From Prorocentrum cordatum (Eukaryota; Sar; Dinophyceae; Prorocentrales; Prorocentraceae), in contig CAUYUJ010012559.1 in the NCBI GenBank assembly GCA_963575745.1, positions 267,920-325,419 of the forward strand: a stretch of 57,500 nucleotides of DNA, written 5' to 3'. The position numbers and the translations under genes are program-made. Below the pieces are notes generated by a model that saw only the letters and a program-made list of their open reading frames with translations, did not search any database and was not told where the DNA came from. Within the stretch, counting starts at the first letter, position 1. Each line of letters opens with the position of its first letter. Of this stretch, positions 17,421 through 25,600 are shown in pieces.

Positions 17421-18099
17421 GCGATTTACTCGCAGCGGAGTACGCTTGGGTCCTTCGCCTGTAAAACTGTTTCGCTCACGTGGCACCCGCCCTCGCCAGC
17501 CCGCCAACGCCAGCCCCGCCAACGCCCCACCATCGCCACTGCCATCGCCACCGCCAATACCGGCAGCGCTCCCGCCCCCCCTCCTCCCCCGACGACCCCA
17601 GGGGCGTTGCCGGAGAGGCTGCCAAGGGCGTTGTCAGAAAGGCTCGGGGGCTGTTGAAAAGGCTCTGGGGCGTTGTCGGGGAGGCCCCCGGGGATTGTCG
17701 ACTAGGGCCTGGGCGGTATCAGAGAGGCCCCATGGGCATTGTCAGAAATGCCCCGGGGACATTGTCAGAGATGCCCCTGGGGCGTTGTCATAGGTGCTCC
17801 GGAGGCGTTCTCAGAGATGCCCTGGGGGCTTTGTGAGAGGTGCCCCAGGGTGAAAAAGAGAACCTGGCACGCCACTCATAAGCTAGCTTACGCCAGAGAA
17901 TACCCACCCTAGCATCCACCTGTGACCCCTCCATCCCTTCAGCAACCCCCGCGGTCATCCCAATTGGAGGTCTGACTGACGTTGTGATGACGTTGTGACG
18001 ACGTTGTGCTGACGTTGTGGGGACGTTGTGCTGACGTCGAGGGGGGGCTGAGACCAAATCTGGTGAAAATCGGTCTCTGGACCCCTCCTGGGGCTCGTC
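17421..18099. repeat. Minor tandem repeats (36-bp and 13-bp units)
   Basis: 17600-17860 holds units of about 36 bp built on TTGTCAGAGATGCCCC and GGGGGCTTT; 17970-18045 holds about six units of GACGTTGTG. Between them is unique sequence. No gene seen. Confidence 0.7.
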
Positions 18100-18217
18100 T
18101 GGTGAAGTTTTTCGCCCCAGATCCGTTTTTGTGGCGCCCGAGTCGCCGCGGGGGGGGGGGGGACCCAGCGCGGATCCGAGAAACCCGCACGGAGCGCCAA
18201 ATGTTTACGTTTACAGT
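18100..18217. mobile_element. F2 element, right half only
   Basis: Only the right arm is recognisable: GACCCAGCGCGGATCCGAGA followed by AACCCGCACGGAGCGCC and AAATGTTTACG. The left part is diverged or deleted. Confidence 0.5.
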
Positions 18218-18596
18218 GGAGGCCAGTCCACGAGAAACCTTCCACAAGAAACCCAACTCCGAGGGCCCCAGGACGCCCAGTGACTCTCTTGGCGCGGGGG
18301 GCGCCGCGCTCTCTCCACAGCAGGACCATCGACACCCGAGAAGAAGCCCGGGGCACCTTGGAGGCAAGCAGCACGGCGCTCCGTGGCACGGGCCTCCACT
18401 GTGTGTTTGTGTGTTTTGCCCACGGGCTGCTCGGAGCGGGCCCCGGCTCTTCTTGGTCTCTCTCCTGGGCCGGCGCCGTGGTCGTTCTCCTCCCTCCCTC
18501 TGCACGGTGGCCGAATTCGCCCAGCGCGCCCCGTTTTGCTTTACTCGCCAGCGCAGTCCCCCAGCCTAGCCGCCAGCGCAAGTGGGCGGCTAGAAG

Positions 18597-19115
18597 GAGG
18601 ATGAGGAGGAGGAGGAAGTGGGAGGAGGGGGAAGAGGAAGTGGGAGGAGGAGGAGGAGGAGGAGGACGAGGAGGAGGAGGAATGAGGAGGAGGAGGAGAA
18701 GGAGGAGGAGGACGGAGGAGGAGAAGGATGAAGAGGAGGAGGAGGAGGAGGAGGAGGAGGAGGAGGAGGATGAGGAGGAGGAGGAGGAGGAGGAGGAGGA
18801 GGACGAGAAGGAGGAGGAGGAGGAGGAGGAGGAGGAGGAGGAGGAGGAGGGAAGAGGAGTAGTAGGAGGAGGACGGAGGACGGAGGAGGAGGAGGAGGAG
18901 GAGGAGGAGGAGGAGGACGGAGGAGGAGGAGGAGGAGGAGGAGGAGGAGGAGAAGGAGGAGGAGGAGGAGGAGGAGGTGGAGGGGGAGGAGGAGGAGACG
19001 GAGGAGGAGGAGGAGGAGGAGGGAGGAGGAGTAGGAGGAGGAGGACGGAGGACGGAGGAGGAGGAGGGGGAGGAGGAGGAGGACGGAGGCGGAGGAGAAG
19101 GAGGAGGAGGAAGTG
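18597..19115. repeat. (GGA)n tract, about 520 bp
   Basis: GGA with GAC and GAT interruptions. It produces very long acidic/basic translations that are not genes. Confidence 0.95.
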
Positions 19116-19117
19116 TG

Positions 19118-19680
19118 TTTTCTTCGTCGCTGTGGGCCGCGCGGCTTCTGCCTCCCGCGCACGGCGGCGCCCCCTCGGCAGGCAGCGGCGCTGCCGCGGG
19201 CCCGCCGGCCGCGGCGCTGCGCCGCCCCGGGCGCTGCTCGGTCGGGCGGCGGCCGGCCGTCCAGCCAGCCTCCCCGCGGTCGAACTGCACCGAAGCGCGA
19301 ACTGGGATCGGATCGGCAACGGGTCGGAGCGCCAGCGAATCGTCCCAAGGCCGTGCAGCCCGCCTCCCCCCGCGGTCGAGCTGCACCGAAGCGCGAAAAA
19401 TCAGCTCGGATCGGCAACGGATCGCATCGCCAGCGAACCGTCCCACGGCGAATCACAGTCGGTTCGCCGCGCCCGGCTCTGGCTGGCCCTGGCCGAGGCC
19501 CGTGGAGCGAGCCAGATCGAGTCGAATCAGAATCGCGGCCCCGGCCGGCGAATCGCAGCGCATCGAGTCGGATCGTGGGCGGCCCCGCCTCCCCGCGGTC
19601 GAGCTGCAGGTTGCGCGCGGACCTGCGGGGCGACGCCCTACTGGAGAGGCCCCGGCGGCCTCGTCCTATAACTCCCCAGA
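19118..19680. other. GC-rich island and a two-unit repeat
   Basis: 19118-19270 is a GC-rich, non-repetitive island beside the (GGA)n tract and so could be an exon of the kinesin gene on the minus strand, but no kinesin motif is visible in any frame. 19265-19460 contains two and a half copies of a unit of about 100 bp with GTCGAACTGCACCGAAGCGC and GGATCGGCAACGG. Confidence 0.4.
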
Positions 19681-19862
19681 GCCCCTCGAGTCATGGAAAA
19701 ATCACGACGGGAGGTGCTTCGCTGTTTTCGGCCTATGGGAGCGCTTGCGGGGCCTCGGGGCCGTCAAAATCGATTCGATCAGAAAAACTGGTCCCGGGGG
19801 AAGGGTCTGGCCGGACCCCTGGAGGTCGCGTCATGAAAAATCATGACGTAGGAGGTCTGGGT
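19681..19862 (+). repeat. F3 dispersed element, copy B
   Basis: Full-length copy from GCCCCTCGAGTCATGG to TCATGACGTAGGAGGTCTGG. Directly followed by an F5 element. Confidence 0.8.
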
Positions 19863-19874
19863 CCTACCTCCCCT

Positions 19875-20020
19875 ATGAGATCCTGGCGCCTTTTTCTTCG
19901 GGCCCCGGGGGCCCTCACAGATCGATCGGGCTCGACGAACAAATGGCGCAGAGAGACTTGCTCGGGGGCTCCAGTCATGATGTTTGCGATGTTGCGGTTT
20001 TTTGCAACGTCGGATCTCAG
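19875..20020 (+). mobile_element. F5 TIR element, copy 1
   Basis: 146 bp from ATGAGATCCTGGCGCC to TTGCAACGTCGGATCTCAG; the ends are inverted repeats of about 17 bp. The inner part has CCCTCACAGATCGATC and GGCGCAGAGAGA. Other copies: 23115-23288 and 54403-54528 (reverse), 55328-55480 (truncated). Confidence 0.75.
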
Positions 20021-20229
20021 GGTGCTCCCCTCCCTCCCCTCGCCAGACTCGGAACCGAGTTGGTTAGGTTGAGTTGGTGCTTCAATTAGCTGTTGGGGGT
20101 CGTCCCATTGCTTTGGACTCTGGCTGGGATGCTCTCTCTGCCTCACTTCTCACTGTTTTGGACTCGACTCTTGGCCAGTTCTTCCTCACCTCTCGCTGCT
20201 TTTCTCGGCTTTCGGCCGAGGGTGTCCAG

Positions 20230-20287
20230 GCCAGTGGCACCCTGACCTACAACTACAACAACCTGCGGGGCAACGAGATCTACACAG
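20230..20287 (+). CDS. Small internal exon on the plus strand, unknown protein
   Basis: A 58-base exon with textbook limits: a pyrimidine-rich tract (20180-20212), acceptor GTGTCCAG/GCC at 20228-20229, donor ACACAG/GTTCCC at 20288. It encodes ASGTLTYNYNNLRGNEIYT with G/C-ending codons and ends one base into a codon. I do not recognise the protein. It is the only convincing exon on the plus strand and lies between the methyltransferase and kinesin genes, so it belongs to a third gene or to one nested between them. No partner exons were found; F3 and F5 copies lie on both sides. Confidence 0.55.
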
Positions 20288-20342
20288 GTTCCCGCAGGAC
20301 TCCAGAGCATGGTTAAAAACAGCTATCCTGGCGAAGGACCCA

Positions 20343-20869
20343 ACCCCAGACATGCGACGTTCTGATTTGTTTCAGGACGGCGTCCCCGAAGTCCGGACCC
20401 CTTCCCCAGGACCGGCTTTTCATCCCGAGTCGTTGTTGATGGGGCGCTCGTCTCTCGAGGGCCTTTGGAAGCTCCCAATGGGACCAATAGCGCTCAGAAA
20501 CGTGACCCTTCCTCGTCGTCGTCGTCGTCCTCCTCCTCCTCCTCCTCCTCCTCCTCCTCATCCTGCTCCTCCTGCTCCTCCTCTCGGGCAGGCTGCGGGA
20601 GCGAGCGCTCGGGGCGGCAGCCCGCGGTGACAGGCCGAGACCTCCTGCCCCTCCGTAGGGCGACGACGACGACGACGACGGCGGCGACGACGATTGGTCG
20701 CTTCCTGAATGCCTGGAAGGGTCCTGGACGCTTGTGGGGCTTCTGAGGTCCTCTCGAACCACCGTCCTGCGAACTGCGGCATCGTGGAGTGTAAGAGAAC
20801 TGCTGGAAACTATATCGGAACGGTGTGGGCTCGCGTTTGAGCTCCTGGTGACTCTCCGGACCAGAGGAT
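20343..20869. repeat. F3 reverse fragment, then CGT/CTC/GAC microsatellites
   Basis: 20343-20440 is an inverted, partial F3 (CCCAGACATGCGACGTTCTG through TTTTCATCCCGAGTCG). 20512-20585 is CGT then CTC repeat, 20585-20655 a small GC-rich island, 20657-20695 GAC repeat. The rest is unique. No exon recognised. Confidence 0.7.
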
Positions 20870-21400
20870 TTATTTGGGCGTTTTGGGCCGTCTTGGAGCC
20901 CTCTTGGGCCGTCCCGGAACCCTCTTTTGGCCGTTTTGGGAGGCTGGCCGGGCCGGCCAGGGGCTTTTCGGGGGCCCTCTTGGGACACCCTTGGGACACT
21001 CTTGGGGGCCTCCTGTGGCTCTCTGGGGGCTCTCTTGGGAGTTCCCGGGGCCCTCTGGGGCCCCTCTTGGGCCGCCTTGGGTTTCTCATGATCCGTCTTG
21101 GAGCTCTTTTGGGCCGCCTTGGGCCAGTCATAGAGGCCTCGGAGGCCGTCCTGGGGCGATCTTGAGAGTCTCTGGGGATGCCGTGGACGCTGTGAAAGCG
21201 GAAAAAGCTAATATCTTCACAAGCGTACGTTTCCTGAAGGAATGGGATGATTCTTGGCTCTTGGGGGTCCCTTTTGGGGCCTTTTGGACCGTCTTAGGGG
21301 CCTTGTGGGCCGTCTTGAAACCATATTGGGTCCTCTTTGAGCGCTGATGGGCCGTCTTGGGGCCCGTTTTGGGCCCGTGGGCGTCGATGGGCAGGGGCGT
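20870..21400. repeat. GGCCNTCTTGGG repeat block, copy at 21 kb
   Basis: Degenerate 12-24-bp units of GGCCGTCTTGGGGCCCTCTT. At 21224-21260 it contains a core (GTACGTTTCCTGAAGGAATG) that matches the cores of the 385-bp units at 49.7-50.5 kb, so the two arrays are related. Confidence 0.75.
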
Positions 21401-21834
21401 CCAACTGCCCGGAAGGCCGCCGGGACTCCGAAAGGGCGTCCAGGGCGTTCACTAGGTGGAGGGCAGGGGCGTCTGGGGTGTACTGGGGAGCGGTGGTCTG
21501 GTTCAGGGGGGGGTCGGGGGGAGGCCTCCGGGTAATGAGAATATGAGAATGGGAATCTGTCATGCCCCGCCCTTGGAGGCCCTCGCCGGGCCCCCGGGCC
21601 GTCAGAGGACGGCATCGGGAGGAGGAGCTGGCCTCGCGGGGCGAGGGCCGGGGCTTCCATGGGGCCGCGCCTCGAGAAAGTCAAAGGCGCCGGAGGAGGT
21701 CTGGATCCAAATGCCCCCGGCCTGGCCCCGTCCCGTATGGCCAGGGGGGCATATATGCTGCACCGTTCCTGGCCCCAGCATGGGCCCGGCCAGGGACAAC
21801 GCATACCACGGGCCCAAGGACACACACATATGTG

Positions 21835-21869
<35 letters not shown>

Positions 21870-22245
21870 CGCGTGAGGCCCAGGATCCCCCATAGTCTCA
21901 CTATACTCTGGGTTTTCGCCTTCCCCCCCTTCCCCCCGGTTTCCCATCCTTTCCTGGTCGTCGACGATGAGCTGTGCCTGCGATATATGTTCCCCCCCCC
22001 CCCTGAGAATGTGTACGCGCTCTCTCGGGGATCTTCTGACCCGGGTCCATCTGAGCCCGGGCCACTCAGGCCTGCGATATCCTGCAGGATATCCTGCACC
22101 CAAATCCGGGTCAGTGCGAAGGATCCTGCAAGATCCTGCAGGATCCTGCACCCAAGCCCGGGTCAGTGCGACCCTGGCCCTGCAGGATCCTGCAGGAGCC
22201 TCGAGACGGGGGTCAGGTCAAGTTGTTTATGACGAAAAGGAATGG
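21401..22245. repeat. Unique DNA, (TA)n and a palindromic GGATCCTGCA cluster
   Basis: (TA)n at 21838-21868. At 22070-22200 the perfect palindrome TGCAGGATCCTGCA and variants recur among CCCGGGTCAGTGCGACCCTG segments. The same cluster is at 42310-42480. The methyltransferase's last exon, if any, would lie here or further left; it was not found. Confidence 0.7.
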
Positions 22246-22400
22246 TGAAGGAGGAGGAGGAGGAGGAGGAGGAGGAGAGAGAGAGAGGAGGAGGAGAGGA
22301 GGGAGGAGGAGGAGGAGGAGGAGGAGGAGGAGGAGGAGAGGGAGGAGGAGAGAGAGGAGGAGGGGAGGAGGAGGAGGGAGGAGGAGGAGGAGGAGGAGGC
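22246..22400. repeat. (GGA)n tract left of methyltransferase exon 5
   Basis: On the coding strand this is a (TCC)n tract close to the start of the next intron. It faces the (CCT)n tract at 22636-22700. Confidence 0.9.
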
Positions 22401-22430
22401 TCCCGACCCTCGGCGCCCGAGGACCGGCAC

Positions 22431-22613
22431 CGGGCCCGGTTGCGCTCCACGCCCACGGCGCTCATGCCGAGGGCGTTGGCCACGGCGAGGACGGTGCCCT
22501 GCCCGCAGAAGGGGTCCACCACCACCAGCGGGCGCAGCGGGACGCGCCGCGCCACGTACTCGCAGGCCAGCTGGCAGGCGGTCGCCCCGAAGGCGCGCTC
22601 CCAGGTCACGTTC
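22431..22613 (-). CDS. Methyltransferase exon 5 (SAM-binding motif)
   Basis: Reads NVTWERAFGATACQLACEYV, then VVVDPFCGQGTVLAVANALG and a GVERNRAR end. The DPFCGQGT loop followed by a hydrophobic helix is the SAM-binding core. Donor GGGCCCG/GTGCCGG at 22430-22429 leaves the frame two bases into a codon; the family normally continues for only a few more residues. The 5' limit is where homology resumes, immediately after the F4 terminus; there is no AG directly before it. Confidence 0.9.
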
Positions 22614-25600
22614 GGCGGCGAGCGAGGGGGGGAGGTGCTCCTCCTCCTCCTCCTCCTCCTCCTCCTCCTCCTCCTCCTCCTCCTCCTCCTCCTCCTCCTC
22701 TCAGAAGGCGGCGGGACTTCTCGGAAGCCCTCGCGCCTCCTGAGAAGGAGAAGGCCTTCTCAGAAGGCGGCGAGACTTCTCAGAATCCAAATCCCCTCGC
22801 GTGGTGAAAAAAACACGACGGGAGGTTTTTCGCAATTTTCGGCCTCTGGGGGCCCTCGCCGGGCCTCGGGACCGTCAAAAACGACTCAGGATGAGAAACC
22901 GGTACCGGGGAATGGGTCCGGACTTCTGGGGGTCGCGTAATGAAAAAATCATGTCGTCGGGGGTCTGGGGGGGGAGGTGAGAAGGAGAAGGCCTTCTGAA
23001 AAGGCGGCGGGACTTCTCAGAAGCCCTCGCGCCTCCTGAGAAGTTTTTGTTGTCTTCGGGGGAGGCTTCGAAAACTTCTCAGAAGGCCTGAGGAGCTCCG
23101 AGCCTCCTGAGAGACCTGAGATCCGCCGTTGCAGAAAATGCAACATCACAAACAAATCACGACCAGAGCCCTGGACCCCATCCTTCCGCGCCATTTTCCG
23201 AGCCGGATCGATCTGCGAGGGTCCCGTGGCCCGAGGTTGAGCGCAAACGCCCGTTGCGCAACAAGTTGTAACGCCAGAGCATCTCCGGGTCAGGAGGCCT
23301 TCTCGCTGCTCACTGCCCCGCCTCGCTCGCCGCCGGCATGTGCCCGCGGTCCGAGAGCACGTCCGCGGTGGAGTGCCGCATGTCGTCCAGCAGCTCCCGC
23401 GAGTACGCGAGCAGGTGCGTGTAGCGGGGGCGGGGCCTGTCGCCCTGGAAGGTGTCCGGGGCCTCCCGGCAGACGATCTCGCGGGAGGAGGGAAGGCCGG
23501 CACGGGCGCGAGCTTCCGGAGGGCCGCGCGGAGGCTCTTGCAGGGCGCTCGTCCCCCACCCCTGTCTGATGGGCCGATTTCCCGCCACCGCCATCACAGG
23601 CAGGAGAGGGAGGAGGGGGAGGACGGGAGGAGGAGAGGTAAGGTAAGGTAAGGTAAGGTCAGGTCAGGTCAGGTAGTGTGAGGTAAGATAAAATCAGGTA
23701 AGGCGCTTGGGGAGGGAAGTCTGAACGGCCGAAAAGCGATGGGCTCTTCTGGCCTCCCTGCGAGGGGACGACTGGGCCGGGCCCCATTCTGGGCCTGCGC
23801 GCGGGAGCGGGCAGAGAGTCTCTGCCCTCGGCCCGCTGCCGCCACGCGGGGGGGCACCCAATCCACAGTGCCACGAAATCGAAGGGGGGGGGAGGGAGGG
23901 AGAGGGAAACCGTCGCCCCGTCTGGTGGGGGTCAGGATATCCCCTGGCCGAGGGCGGGGCAGAACAAGAAGAGGGAGAGGGCAGGAGAGGGCGGCGGCCG
24001 CGGGGGGTCCTCGTACTCGTCGGGCGCGCGCGGGCCGTGCAGCGGCCGCGCACGCGCCGCTGCCTCTCCCGCCCCCCCCCCCCCCCACCTCCCCTCCCGA
24101 GTCCAGTGGCGCGCGATCGATGCATGCGGCCATCCCCTGCCCCATCGGGCCCGCGCCGCCAGCCTCCCTGGCCGCCGGGGCGCTCTGCCAGCTTGCGCGC
24201 GGGAATCACGGGCGCGCCGCGCTGCCACCTCCCCCACCCCCGCCACTCACCTACCAAAAGCTGGCTCTGTGGACCCCGTGAACGAACAATGGCATCAACA
24301 TCAAAAACTCTGAGGTCCGCGCGGACTTCTCGGATCGGCGCTGGATCCCCCTCCCCGGCGCGCAGGGGGGCGCCAGGAGCGGCGCCGGGGCACGCCGCCA
24401 GGGGGGTCCAGCGCGGATCCAAGAAATGCGAGCGGACCTCCGAGTTTGTATGCTTATCTCATGGCTCGTTCCCCTGAAGAAATCCGCGCGGACCTCCGAG
24501 AGTTCGTGCTCGCGCCGATGTCTCTCCTCCGCCCTTGTGGAAGAGCAGGGAGGCGCCCTCCTCCTGCGCGGCCAGCGAGCACAGGAAGCTCTTGTCAACC
24601 CACACGCCCCCCAGGCGGAAGTCCGTCTGGTAGAACACCACCACGCCGAGGGGCGGGGCCCGGCGGAGGATCTCCCGGGCCGCCGCGACGAACCAGACGC
24701 GATACTCCTCCCAGACCCCCGACGTCATGATTGTTTCATGACGCCCAGAGGTCCAGACCCATTCCCCGGGATCGGTTTTTTATCCTGCATCGTTGTTTGA
24801 CGGTCTCGAGGCCCAAGCGAGGGCTCCCAGAGGCCGAGAATAGCGGACAACCTCCCGTCGTGCTTTGTGACCTAGCAGCTTTTGCTGATAGGTTCTAATG
24901 GGATCAAAAGAGAGCATCTTGACGCCCCAGGGGGGTCTGGGCGGGATCCGGACAAAACCGGACAGATCTGGCAGCCCCAGGAATCCTTAGGAATCCTTAG
25001 GGATTCTTACGAATCCTAAGGAATCCATTCCCAGAACACCATTCCCAGGCCACATTTTGAATGCCCGGAGCCAACTATAGGCCACTTCGTGTTCTTCGTG
25101 CTCCCAGAGCACCATTCCCAGGCCACATTTTGAATGCCTGGAGACAATTGTAGGCCACTTTGTGTTCTTCGTGTTCCCAAACCACCATTCCCAGGCCACA
25201 TTTTGAATGCCCGGAGCCAACTATAGGCCACTTCGTGTTCTTCGTGCTCCCAGAACACCATTCCTAGGCCACATGTTGAATGCCCGGAGCCAACTGTAGG
25301 CCACTTCGTGTTCTTCGTGTTCCCAAACCACCATTCCCAGGCCACATTTGGAATGCCCGGAGCCAACTGTAGGCCATTTCGTTTTCTTCGTCTTCCGAGA
25401 ACACCATTCCCAGGCCACATTTAAATGCCCGGAGTCAACTGTACAGGCCACTTCGTGTTCTTCGTGTTCCCAGAAAACAATTCCTATACCATATTTTGAG
25501 TGCCCGGAGCCAACTCTTCAGGCCACTTCGTGATCTTCGTGTTCCCAGAATACCAGTTCTGTGTCATATTTTGGATGCCCGAGCTGAGGCAGGCTGAGGC

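Larger units (their letters stand above)
22614..23334 (-). mobile_element. Methyltransferase intron 4 = F4 TIR element (introner-like)
   Basis: The 721-bp intron starts GGCGGCGAGCGAGG and ends CCTCGCTCGCCGCC on the coding strand, the same terminal inverted repeat as the complete F4 element at 2576-2738. Exon 4 (..CACATGCC) and exon 5 (GAACGTG..) abut it and join in phase. The ends are GG..CC, or GC/GG-type if shifted by one or two bases, with no GT and no AG. Inside it holds a (CCT)n expansion (22636-22700), F4-core fragments, an F3 copy (22793-22972) and an F5 copy (23115-23288). Confidence 0.75.

Noticed and set aside
18280-19671. Frames of up to 463 codons rich in Glu/Gly/Arg or Pro/Ser
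   Set aside because: They follow the (GGA)n tract on either strand and change frame with repeat length.
23634-23700. AGGTAAG repeats as multiple splice donors
   Set aside because: They read as donors only on the plus strand, while the gene here is on the minus strand; best seen as a 5-bp microsatellite.
24000-24110. GC-rich exon-like island (RPLHGPRAPDEYEDPP) inside methyltransferase intron 3
   Set aside because: Exons 3 and 4 join in phase without it and the family has no extra segment there; might be a relic or part of another transcript.
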